Below are positions 1-7,200 of a stretch of 18,520 nt of DNA, piece after piece. This DNA is from Candidatus Moranbacteria bacterium CG_4_8_14_3_um_filter_41_13 (lineage in GTDB: Bacteria > Patescibacteriota > Minisyncoccia > Moranbacterales > UBA1568). The DNA is taken from contig PFHN01000032.1 of the NCBI GenBank assembly GCA_002782305.1, forward strand, positions 1-18,520. Reading direction: 5' to 3'. The position numbers and the translations under genes were made by a program. Every line of letters starts with the position of its first letter. Position 1 is the first letter of the stretch. The notes under the pieces are model-generated. The model saw only the letters and a list, made by a program, of their open reading frames with translations, ran no database searches and had not been told where the DNA came from.

Positions 1-354
1 AATGACGAGCGCACCTTTCTTCGTCTCTGTAGCCACGATTTCACAGGCACCAATAACGGGGCCAAGATCTGGATGATGGGCTGCATCTACGGGTGTTGGG
101 ACACAGATGATATGAACATCAGCAGAAGCGATATATTTCTTTTTGGTTGTCGCTTTGAATGGATAAGCAGAGAAATTTTCTTCGAGGTAGGCATCTTTCC
201 AAATACGTTTTCCTTCTTGAAGCGTTTTGATTTTTTTCTCGTCCAAATCAAAACCGATAACTGTATACTGTTTTTCGCTGGCACGCACAGCCAAAGGGAG
301 TCCGACATATCCGAGTCCGATTACCGCCACTGTCTTCAAATCGTATTGAGCCAT
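1..354 (-). CDS. UDP-sugar 6-dehydrogenase (HexNAc type), N-terminal part, runs off left edge
   Basis: Reading the minus strand from the ATG at 354 gives 118 codons with no stop before the window edge, so the gene is partial. The protein opens with a Rossmann NAD-binding site (VAVIGLGYVGLPLAV, residues 9-23) and later carries IICVPTPVD followed by PDLGPVIGAC, the pattern of UDP-GlcNAc/UDP-ManNAc dehydrogenases (WecC/WbpA family), which oxidise C6 of a nucleotide sugar to a uronic acid using NAD. The catalytic cysteine and the C-terminal domain lie outside the window, so the exact substrate cannot be read. It is transcribed away from the envelope cluster on the plus strand, but the chemistry fits that cluster and the WecG/TagA enzyme at 13886. 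It is one of the few genes here with a Shine-Dalgarno sequence: AAGGA ends 6 bases before the ATG. A good promoter lies at 390-418. Confidence 0.88.
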   Translation of the reverse strand, partial: MAQYDLKTVAVIGLGYVGLPLAVRASEKQYTVIGFDLDEKKIKTLQEGKRIWKDAYLEENFSAYPFKATTKKKYIASADVHIICVPTPVDAAHHPDLGPVIGACEIVATETKKGALVI

Positions 355-389
355 AAAATATCCTTAAGAGATAAAATGATTACTCCCTC

Positions 390-418
390 ATTGTACGAAA
401 AAAACCTTGTATTGGCAA
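390..418 (-). promoter_or_regulatory. Sigma70-type promoter of the nucleotide-sugar dehydrogenase
   Basis: On the minus strand, TTGCCA (413-418) and TACAAT (390-395) are separated by exactly 17 bases. Predicted transcription starts near 383, giving a leader of about 30 bases that contains the AAGGA ribosome-binding site at 361-365. Confidence 0.65.
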
Positions 419-461
419 ATGAGCATCAAGAAAAAGTGACGCTTTCCTGTCTTTTTTATCA

Positions 462-490
462 TTGACTTTTTATCGAAAATGTGCTATTAT
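462..490 (+). promoter_or_regulatory. Sigma70-type promoter of the HD hydrolase/envelope operon
   Basis: TTGACT (462-467), a 17-base spacer and TATTAT (485-490) form a strong vegetative promoter. The start would be near 497, leaving an 86-base leader that contains the hairpin at 508-567. It lies back to back with the dehydrogenase promoter. Confidence 0.7.
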
Positions 491-507
491 ATAAAAAGAG
501 TGCTTAT

Positions 508-567
508 AGAATACTCTAGTATCATTTTTTCTCTAAAAAGGCTATAATGATACATATGCAGTATTCT
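508..567 (+). promoter_or_regulatory. Long hairpin in the leader of the HD hydrolase gene
   Basis: Nested perfect inverted repeats: AGAATACT (508-515) pairs with AGTATTCT (560-567), GTATCATT (519-526) pairs with AATGATAC (546-553), and TTTT (527-530) can pair with AAAA (535-538). This gives about 20 base pairs with small internal loops, ending 16 bases before the start codon. A perfect TATAAT (543-548) lies inside the right arm and could be a second -10 box. There is no T-tract after it, so it is not a simple terminator. It could be a regulatory leader or a protein-binding site; its function is unknown. Confidence 0.5.
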
Positions 568-582
568 TTTTACTTTATATGA
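556..582 (+). other. Possible 8-codon upstream mini-ORF before the HD hydrolase
   Basis: An ATG at 556 opens an 8-codon frame (MQYSFYFI) whose TGA (580-582) ends one base before the ATG of the next gene at 584 (TGATATG). The ATG is 7 bases after a perfect TATAAT (543-548), so a transcript from that box would start essentially on the mini-ORF's ATG. The downstream gene has no Shine-Dalgarno sequence, so termination-reinitiation coupling is plausible. Chance occurrence is not excluded. Confidence 0.3.
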
Positions 583-583
583 T

Positions 584-1186
584 ATGTTTCTCACGAAAAG
601 AATTGAACAGGCTATTGTACGAGCGACCATTCTTCATCAGGGTCAGAAACGTAAGATAAGTAATGTTCCCTATATCATCCATCCTTATTCGGTGGCTTTT
701 TTGTTGGCACACTACAGTGATGATGAAGATGTGATTATCGCGGGACTCCTTCATGATACGCTTGAAGATGTGCCAACGTATACCGAAGAAAAGTTACGCT
801 CAGAATTCGGAGATCGTGTGGGTGATATTGTGAAGGAAGTGACAGAAGATTTCACGCAGGCAGAGAAAGAAGATCATAGCATTCGAGCGCATCATTGGCG
901 AGCGCGGAAAGAGAAGTATCTTAAAAACCTTGAGAATGATAGTGAGGAGGCACTTCTTATTGCGACGGCTGACAAAATTCATAATATGCGGAATGCTGTG
1001 GATGAATATTTTCTTCACGGTGATGCTGTATGGGAGAAATTTCAGAGGAATGTCGAACATATGCTATGGTTTTATAGTGAGACTGCCAGGATTATCAGCG
1101 CAAAACTCACTCACCCGCTTGTTGATGAAATGAATAGAATTCTTACGGAACTGGAGAAAGTAACGATAGCGAAGAATAAAAAATGA
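584..1186 (+). CDS. HD-domain (p)ppGpp hydrolase-like protein, hydrolase half only
   Basis: A 200-residue protein matching the N-terminal hydrolase domain of RelA/SpoT enzymes, which removes the 3'-pyrophosphate of (p)ppGpp. The metal ligands and catalytic pair are all visible: H33 in YIIHP, H57-D58 in GLLHDTLEDV, E61-D62 as the acid pair, and D130 in ATADKIHNMR. R23 precedes YIIHP where the guanine-contacting arginine usually sits. There is no synthetase, TGS or ACT domain, so it resembles a small alarmone hydrolase; another nucleotide pyrophosphate substrate is possible. The ATG at 584 is the only sensible start and lacks a Shine-Dalgarno sequence. It is the only gene in the window ending in TGA, and the next gene lies in the same frame 27 bases on. 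It probably leads the envelope operon from the promoter at 462-490. Confidence 0.85.
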   Translation: MFLTKRIEQAIVRATILHQGQKRKISNVPYIIHPYSVAFLLAHYSDDEDVIIAGLLHDTLEDVPTYTEEKLRSEFGDRVGDIVKEVTEDFTQAEKEDHSIRAHHWRARKEKYLKNLENDSEEALLIATADKIHNMRNAVDEYFLHGDAVWEKFQRNVEHMLWFYSETARIISAKLTHPLVDEMNRILTELEKVTIAKNKK

Positions 1187-1213
1187 TCTTTTATTTTTGA
1201 AGAAAAAAGAGAT

Positions 1214-2380
1214 ATGCGCATCGGTATCAATGCTTCATTTCTGAGAAAACCTGGAACGGGTATCGGACAGGTCACACTGAATGTGATACGAGAACTCGCT
1301 CGTATGGCCAAGCAAACATCAATCAACGATATTCGTCATGAGTTTTTCTTGTACTGCGAAGAAGTGCCGGAAATTGATTTTTTATTACCGGAAAATTTTC
1401 ATATCCGAGTTTTTTTGCCGTTTTGGAAACGCGATGATTTGATACGGAAAATGTTGTGGGAGAGAAGAGTTGTTAATCAGGCTTTGCAAGATGACTGTGA
1501 AGCATTCCTTAGTGTGTATCAAAGTACCTCCGCTTTTCCGCACTCGATACAGCATAGTATGATTGTGCACGATATTATCCCGCGATTTTTTCCTCTGTAT
1601 AGGCAAACACTGAGGCAGAAATTCTTCTGGCATCGTGTCGAGCAAGGAATACGGAAAGCAGATCATATCATTGCAGTGTCTGAGTCTACGAAGAACGATA
1701 TGATGCGCGAGCTCCGTCTCGAAGCGAAGAAAATAACAGTCGCGCTTATCGATACGGATCCACGTTTTCTTATGCCGATTTCTTCTGAAAAATCAGCAGA
1801 GGTTTTGAAGAAATATGATCTGCAGGCGGGGTACATATATCACGGAGGAGGACTCGAGATACGAAAAAATACCGAAACACTCCTTCGTGCATACAAAATA
1901 CTTCTTAATGATGCAGAACTGAAAGGTCGTATACCAGTGCTCGTCATTTCAGGAAAAATATTTGATGCAGGAAATATCCTAGCAACTGATGTGCGAAAGA
2001 TTATCTCAGAGTTACATATCGAAAAAAGCGTACGTTTACTTGGGTTTGTACCCGCTTCTGATATTCCTGTGCTGTATAAAGAAGCTCTTTTCTTTGTGTA
2101 TCCGTCTCTTTATGAAGGATTTGGACTGCCAGTTCTTGAGGCACTCCGTATGCGATTACCCGTACTCTGCTCTGCAAATTCTTCTCTGCCAGAAGTCGGT
2201 GGTCACGCTGCGCTCTATACGAATCCGCGGGATACAGATGCAATGGTACATCAAATGAAACGTCTTATTACGGATACGTCCCTCAGAGAAACTATGATTG
2301 CGCAAAGTGATGCCCAGGCGTTATTATTCAGTTGGGGAAAAGCCACCAATCGTATTATGAGCGTCCTTCTAAGAAAATAA
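1214..2380 (+). CDS. GT4-family glycosyltransferase (first)
   Basis: A 388-residue GT-B fold retaining glycosyltransferase, cytoplasmic or peripheral on the membrane, that moves a sugar from a nucleotide donor to a growing glycan. The N-terminal domain has VHDIIP (H119, D120). The C-terminal GT4 domain has GGLEIRKN (R217, K218), which binds the donor phosphates, and the EX7E signature EGFGLPVLE (E301, E309), followed by the SSLPEVGG loop. The overall form resembles mannosyl/rhamnosyl transferases of O-antigen clusters, but the sugar cannot be named. It starts 27 bases after the HD gene with only a weak purine-rich stretch, and the next gene starts 3 bases after its TAA. Confidence 0.9.
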   Translation: MRIGINASFLRKPGTGIGQVTLNVIRELARMAKQTSINDIRHEFFLYCEEVPEIDFLLPENFHIRVFLPFWKRDDLIRKMLWERRVVNQALQDDCEAFLSVYQSTSAFPHSIQHSMIVHDIIPRFFPLYRQTLRQKFFWHRVEQGIRKADHIIAVSESTKNDMMRELRLEAKKITVALIDTDPRFLMPISSEKSAEVLKKYDLQAGYIYHGGGLEIRKNTETLLRAYKILLNDAELKGRIPVLVISGKIFDAGNILATDVRKIISELHIEKSVRLLGFVPASDIPVLYKEALFFVYPSLYEGFGLPVLEALRMRLPVLCSANSSLPEVGGHAALYTNPRDTDAMVHQMKRLITDTSLRETMIAQSDAQALLFSWGKATNRIMSVLLRK

Positions 2381-2383
2381 TCT

Positions 2384-3961
2384 ATGTTGCAGACAAGTAC
2401 GCTCCCATTTGGATGGAGTAACAATAAATGGTCTCTCATCCTTGCCAATATAGTGGCAGGTATTCTTTTTATTGTTCTTTCCCATACAGGGGTGCTTCCA
2501 ATTGAACCAGTGAATTTCTTTTTTTTCTCTTTTCTTGGATTACTTTTTTCGCTGTATAGACCAGGCTGGACATTTCTTCTTCTGATAGGGATGTTGCCCT
2601 ATGAAATTATCAATATCGCTCCGCAAGGCATTTCTTTCGTTCTGCGTCCGTATCAGTGGCTTCTGGTTTTTCTTCTTATTTCGCTTGGTATCAGATTTGT
2701 GCTTAGGCGTTTTCCATTAGAGAAACTCTCCCTCACTTGGTTTGATGCCAGTCTGATTGTCTTCACTCTTGCTTCTCTACTTTCAGCAATACTGAGTGAT
2801 GGGAAGATAGTTGCTCTGAAGCTCTCCCTTATTCTCTTCTCGTTTCTTCTCCTTTATTTTGTGACACGCTTGTTTGTTCGTTCGATAGAAGATGTGAAGA
2901 TGATTCTTCCATTTCTTTTTTCTTCTTTCATTGTGGTTGCCTTTTTTGCTCTTATCCAAAATATTCTATTTATCAGTGGTAAGGAAAGTTATGAGGTGAT
3001 GGCAGGGCGACCGAATGCTGTTTTTGCAGAAGCTGATTGGATCGGTTTCTATATTGCTTGCATTATTGTATTGTTTTCGTCTCTGCTTTTGTACTGCAAA
3101 GAGAATAGAGTTTTTCGTATGTTTATTTCTGGATCCCTCATTTTGGGCTACAGTGTACTTCTTATAACGGTCAGTCGCAGTGCTTGGCTGGCTACTGTTG
3201 GAGGTATGATGACGCTTTTTCTGACGCTTTTTTTTCGAGAAAATATATGGCAGGCGCTCAAAGAAAAGAACACGACCGCACTTATCAGATCCTTCTCTCT
3301 CAAAGCCTCTCTCGTAGTACCATTCTTTATCGCCATTATTGGTGTCTCACTTTTTTCACTGAGTCCATTTGATTTGCTGGATCGTACTAAAAGCACTGCC
3401 ACAGGAGAACAAAAAATAACAGTGTCCTGTGAAGAAGAAAGTACTCTCTCTTTACTTCCTGAAAGAATACAGACTATAGATGAGCTCTCTTCATTTCACT
3501 GTAAGCATATTCTGCTCGAAGAAATCGATACAGAAAGAGTATTAGGCAGATTTGTGTCTACGGTCTATCGGAATGATCCGAATGTACATATCCGAAAAGA
3601 CATCTATATTCAGGTAAAGAACATTCTGAAAGAGCATCCATTTTTTGGTATCGGTTTCGGAAATATTGCTTCTTTCTTGGGTAATGATGGGAGAGGGGCA
3701 GGACTCAATGCCAGTAATATTTTTCTTGAGATATGGCTGGGATCAGGTATTGTCGGACTTTGTGCTTTTCTCTTTTTCTGGCTTGGCACCGCACTTCATA
3801 TACTGGTTCGTATAATCAGGAAGCGTTCCTTGGAAGATTCTATCCTTCTTTCGCTCTGGGTGACCATTACCATATTCAATTTTTTCAATTCTGGACTTTT
3901 TCTTGGCTTCTTCTTTGTTTTTCTTGCTTGTCTTATGCTGACATTTTATGACCATGAATAA
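2384..3961 (+). CDS. O-antigen ligase/polymerase-like polytopic membrane protein (Wzy_C family)
   Basis: A 525-residue protein with about 10-12 hydrophobic spans (for example residues 16-34, 43-57, 91-108, 122-137, 144-165, 173-197, 218-237, 247-262, 267-284, 308-325, 450-475, 485-522). The family joins lipid-linked polysaccharide to an acceptor, or polymerises it, on the outer face of the membrane. Diagnostic features are VSRSAW (R265 region), a large outside loop (about 330-410, with C349 and C373), then EHPFFGIGFGN and NASNIFLEIWLGSGIVGL, the Wzy_C signature. By eye, the usual HN pair of this signature is S444-N445 here, so the conserved histidine seems absent. It begins 3 bases after the preceding gene (TAATCTATG) and overlaps the next one, so translational coupling is likely. 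Ligase versus polymerase cannot be decided from sequence alone. Confidence 0.82.
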   Translation: MLQTSTLPFGWSNNKWSLILANIVAGILFIVLSHTGVLPIEPVNFFFFSFLGLLFSLYRPGWTFLLLIGMLPYEIINIAPQGISFVLRPYQWLLVFLLISLGIRFVLRRFPLEKLSLTWFDASLIVFTLASLLSAILSDGKIVALKLSLILFSFLLLYFVTRLFVRSIEDVKMILPFLFSSFIVVAFFALIQNILFISGKESYEVMAGRPNAVFAEADWIGFYIACIIVLFSSLLLYCKENRVFRMFISGSLILGYSVLLITVSRSAWLATVGGMMTLFLTLFFRENIWQALKEKNTTALIRSFSLKASLVVPFFIAIIGVSLFSLSPFDLLDRTKSTATGEQKITVSCEEESTLSLLPERIQTIDELSSFHCKHILLEEIDTERVLGRFVSTVYRNDPNVHIRKDIYIQVKNILKEHPFFGIGFGNIASFLGNDGRGAGLNASNIFLEIWLGSGIVGLCAFLFFWLGTALHILVRIIRKRSLEDSILLSLWVTITIFNFFNSGLFLGFFFVFLACLMLTFYDHE

Positions 3962-5102
3962 AAAAATATTTGCTATTGATATACGACTTATTGGGAAGAA
4001 ACGTACGGGTGATGAGACGGTGTTTTTTCATTTGACCAAAGAATTGATACGTCTTGATTCCGAAAACGAATATCATCTTCTGACTGATGAGATGAATGAG
4101 GATGTTCTTGCAGACATAACGGAGCGTCTTGATATTGCACATAACTCCAATGTAAAGATTGTCTCACTTCGAGCACGGAATCGGTTTATATGGAATCTTC
4201 TTACCGTACCGAAATACCTGTTCCAAAATACCATTGATGTTTTTCATACACAGTACATCGTGCCATTTTTCGTGCCTCGGCGTACGAAGCTCGTGACGCA
4301 CATTCACGACGTGTCTTTCTGTGCATATCCAGATATGATTGGCAAGGGAGACCGTTTTTTCTTGGCAATACTTATACCGTATGCCCTAAGGAGAGCGGAT
4401 ACTATTATTACTCCTTCACAATTCACCAAAGATGAGATAGTGAAATATTATAACGTATCAGAAGAGAAAATAGTGGTGATTTACAATGGCATCGGTGAAG
4501 AGTTTACGAAGCCACACATATTCTCTTCCGAAAATGGAGTACTTCTCAAAGAAAAATATCGTTTGCCGGAACATTTCATACTTTCTGTGGGGACGCTTCA
4601 GCCGAGAAAAAATCTTCCTTTTCTCATTGAAGCATTTGCACTTTTGAAAAAACGCCTTCCAGAAATAAAACTTGTCATTGTCGGGAATAGGAAGGCTCAT
4701 CATATTGATCCTCGTATCGATCAGACAATTCTGACGTACAATCTTACGAGTGACGTTATCTTTCCTGGGTTCATTGATGCAGAAGATTTGCCGAATTTTA
4801 TCAGTATGACACACGTTTTTGTTTTTCCTTCACTCTACGAAGGCTTTGGGATTCCGCTTCTCGAGGCGATGAGTCAAACTGTTCCTGTGTGTGCTTCCGA
4901 CATTCCAAGTTTACGGGAAATAGGAGGGGAAGTGGTTCTCTATTTTGATCCAACAAAACTTGCTTCGTGTGAAGAATCGTTGTATAATCTTTGTACTAAT
5001 GAAGCCTTAAGAGAGAGTATAAAGGAGGCAGGAAGAGAGCGAATGAAACTCTTTTCATGGGAGAAGAGCGCGGTTCTGCTTTTAGAAGAATATAAAAAAT
5101 AA
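3948..5102 (+). CDS. GT4-family glycosyltransferase (second)
   Basis: A 384-residue GT-B glycosyltransferase. Visible motifs are THIHDVSF (H120, D121) in the acceptor domain, VGTLQPRKN (R220, K221) for nucleotide-sugar phosphates, and EGFGIPLLE (E298, E306), the EX7E motif. The C-terminal LREIGGEVVLYFDP stretch is typical of mannosyltransferase-like GT4 enzymes, though donor and acceptor are unknown. The start overlaps the end of the ligase gene by 14 bases; a second ATG two codons later (3954, giving MNKKIFAID) would overlap by 8 bases and is equally plausible. Either way the two genes are translationally coupled. It is about 24% longer in loop content than nothing here suggests a fusion: the length is normal for the family. 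Confidence 0.9.
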   Translation: MTMNKKIFAIDIRLIGKKRTGDETVFFHLTKELIRLDSENEYHLLTDEMNEDVLADITERLDIAHNSNVKIVSLRARNRFIWNLLTVPKYLFQNTIDVFHTQYIVPFFVPRRTKLVTHIHDVSFCAYPDMIGKGDRFFLAILIPYALRRADTIITPSQFTKDEIVKYYNVSEEKIVVIYNGIGEEFTKPHIFSSENGVLLKEKYRLPEHFILSVGTLQPRKNLPFLIEAFALLKKRLPEIKLVIVGNRKAHHIDPRIDQTILTYNLTSDVIFPGFIDAEDLPNFISMTHVFVFPSLYEGFGIPLLEAMSQTVPVCASDIPSLREIGGEVVLYFDPTKLASCEESLYNLCTNEALRESIKEAGRERMKLFSWEKSAVLLLEEYKK

Positions 5103-5143
5103 CGTTTTTTACAGCATTTTATCATTAGTAATTATGTATCTCT

Positions 5144-6355
5144 ATGGCATTTTTTAAAGATGGAATAAAGAATATGCAAGAAGAAGTAACTATGCCGAAG
5201 AAACATCGTGCATGGCGTATAGGAGGGTTTTTCCTCATCCTTTTGCTTATCGCAGGAGGTGTTTTTGCTTGGAAAACTGGATTTGTACTCAATAAAATTT
5301 CGCAAGGAAATGCTCATATTTTTACAAGCTTGCTGAGTTCTTTACCTGGAGTAGAGAGCAAGCTCAAAGGTGAAGAAGAAGGTCGTTTGAATATTCTCTT
5401 CCTGGGGATGAGAGGAGAAGGTGTCGAAGGAGGAGGGCTCCTCGCTGACACGATTATGGTGCTTTCTATTCATCCAAAGCAAGATGATACTGATACGAGC
5501 AAGGTATCACTGATCTCAATACCCCGTGATACTTATGTCACTGTTCCAGGCCGAAACGAACAAAGAAAAATAAATGCAGTATATGCTTTGGGAGAAGAAC
5601 GTGCTCTTCATAAGGGTGGTATCGAAGATATGCGAACGATTGTTGGTGAAATTACCGGTCTTGATATTCCTTATGCCGTGACTATCAATTTTCAGGGATT
5701 CAAAGATCTTGTGAACGCTGTTGGTGGTGTTACTGTCACACTTGATCAATCATTTGAAGAAGGTGTCCAGTTTAGAGGGCTGACGGCTCGCTGTGATGGT
5801 ATACGTTATACGGTGCCTTCTGGTGAGGTAGAAGTAAAGAAAGGTGTCAGACGTAATGGCTCGGTGTACTATAGGCACTACGATATGTGCTTTGAAAAAA
5901 TGACTACAACAGCCATCGCAGACCTCGAATGTGGCGGTGATTTCAAATTACCAAAAGGTGAGAATCTTCTCGATGGCGACAAGGCTCTCTGCTATGTCCG
6001 TTCTCGTGATATGACAAGTGATTTTGCTCGCGCAAGAAGACAACAGGAAGTGATTGGTCTGATACGATCAAAGGCGCTTTCGCTGGGTACACTGACTGAT
6101 TTCTCCAAAGTGAATATGATTCTGGATAGTCTCGGAAAAAATGTGAGTACCAATATGGAAGCATGGGAGATGAAAAGACTTTTTGATCTCTACCAGAAAG
6201 TAGGTGAAGTCAAGATCAATCAAAAAGTACTAGAAGATTCTGAGGAAGGACTTCTGTACAATCCGCCAGTGAAACCAGAATCTGGCTATATTCTTCTTCC
6301 ACGCGGTGATAATTACAATCGTATCCACGAGCTCTTTCAGAACTCACTTCAATAA
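5144..6355 (+). CDS. LytR-CpsA-Psr (LCP) family wall-polymer transferase
   Basis: A 403-residue membrane-anchored protein: basic cytoplasmic N-terminus, one transmembrane segment (about 26-43), then an extracellular LCP domain. LCP enzymes transfer undecaprenyl-linked polymers onto peptidoglycan. Motifs seen are LADTIMVLSI (D102), LISIPRDTYV (R128, D129), KINAVYA, LDGDKALCYVRSRD (R286, R288) and DFARARRQQEVI (R296, R298, R299), covering the usual pyrophosphate-lipid binding arginines and aspartates. Between VTLDQSF and FKLPKGENLLDG there are about 60 residues, more than usual, holding C217, C249 and C263, with C283 just after; these could form disulfides outside the cell. It is 41 bases after the preceding gene; TTTACA (5108) and AATTAT (5130) might give it a weak near-leaderless promoter. 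Later starts at M11 or M17 are possible. Confidence 0.88.
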   Translation: MAFFKDGIKNMQEEVTMPKKHRAWRIGGFFLILLLIAGGVFAWKTGFVLNKISQGNAHIFTSLLSSLPGVESKLKGEEEGRLNILFLGMRGEGVEGGGLLADTIMVLSIHPKQDDTDTSKVSLISIPRDTYVTVPGRNEQRKINAVYALGEERALHKGGIEDMRTIVGEITGLDIPYAVTINFQGFKDLVNAVGGVTVTLDQSFEEGVQFRGLTARCDGIRYTVPSGEVEVKKGVRRNGSVYYRHYDMCFEKMTTTAIADLECGGDFKLPKGENLLDGDKALCYVRSRDMTSDFARARRQQEVIGLIRSKALSLGTLTDFSKVNMILDSLGKNVSTNMEAWEMKRLFDLYQKVGEVKINQKVLEDSEEGLLYNPPVKPESGYILLPRGDNYNRIHELFQNSLQ

Positions 6356-6369
6356 AAATAGTGGTTCCT

Positions 6370-7194
6370 ATGGATACCAAAGAACTTACAATTGCCATTA
6401 ATGGATACAGGAGTCCTGAATTACTCAGGCTTTGTCTTCGATCTGTCGAAGAGCATCTTTCGCATTCTGGCGTTGATTTCGAAGTGATAGTCACCGATAG
6501 TGCTACCGAAGAAGATACTGAGATACTGATGCGTGAAGAATTCTCGTCCGCACGTTTTTTTCCTTTCAAAGAAAATGTCGGGTTCAAAACACTCATCAAT
6601 ACTTCTCTTCATGAAGCGAGAGGAAAATATATATTCCTTATCAATAGCGATATCGTACTGACCAAAGATACATTCCCTTCAATGCTAGAATATTTGAAGT
6701 CACATCCAAGCATTGGTATCATTGCCCCCAAACAACTTAATTTCAATGGTACTCTTCAGAAAAGTTGTTATCGATTTTATAAGTTACAGACTATTCTCTA
6801 CCGGCGTACATGGATAGGGAAATTGCCTTTTGCCAAGAAACATTTGCACTGGTTTCTTATGAGTGACTACGACCACAAAACACCCAAAACAGTTGATTGG
6901 GTAATCGGTTCATCGATGCTTGTCTCAAAGGAAAATGCTAAGAAAGTTGGACCGATGGACAGTCGATTTTTTATGTATATGGAAGATGTGGATTGGTGCC
7001 GAAGATTCTGGGAACAAGGTTTAGAAGTGGTATATTATCCTGAGGCAATCGTCTATCACTACCATGCGAAAGGTAGTGCTCGTGGGGGATTTTTTGGTTC
7101 TCTTCTCTTTAATCGATTAACTTGGTATCATATACAAAGTGCCTACATCTATTTCGTAAAATATTGGAATAAAGAAACCCCTAAACATCAGTAA
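6370..7194 (+). CDS. GT2-family glycosyltransferase (rhamnosyltransferase WbbL-like)
   Basis: A 274-residue GT-A fold inverting glycosyltransferase. The metal-binding DXD equivalent is FLINSDIV (N92, S93, D94), the acceptor region has VDWVIGSSMLV, and the likely base lies in FMYMEDVDWCRR (E205, D206). This arrangement is that of WbbL-type rhamnosyltransferases, but the donor is not proven. The ATG at 6370 is preferred because it gives a natural GT2 N-terminus (TIAINGY); an in-frame GTG at 6361 would add three residues. It sits 14 bases after the LCP gene and 6 bases before the S41 protease gene with no Shine-Dalgarno sequence, so it is probably read on the same message. Confidence 0.88.
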   Translation: MDTKELTIAINGYRSPELLRLCLRSVEEHLSHSGVDFEVIVTDSATEEDTEILMREEFSSARFFPFKENVGFKTLINTSLHEARGKYIFLINSDIVLTKDTFPSMLEYLKSHPSIGIIAPKQLNFNGTLQKSCYRFYKLQTILYRRTWIGKLPFAKKHLHWFLMSDYDHKTPKTVDWVIGSSMLVSKENAKKVGPMDSRFFMYMEDVDWCRRFWEQGLEVVYYPEAIVYHYHAKGSARGGFFGSLLFNRLTWYHIQSAYIYFVKYWNKETPKHQ

Positions 7195-7200
7195 AAAAAT

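Noticed and set aside
73..465. A 130-codon plus-strand frame at the left edge
   Set aside because: It is antisense to the dehydrogenase, whose minus-strand reading has an unmistakable Rossmann motif; the plus-strand peptide is low quality and crosses the divergent promoters.
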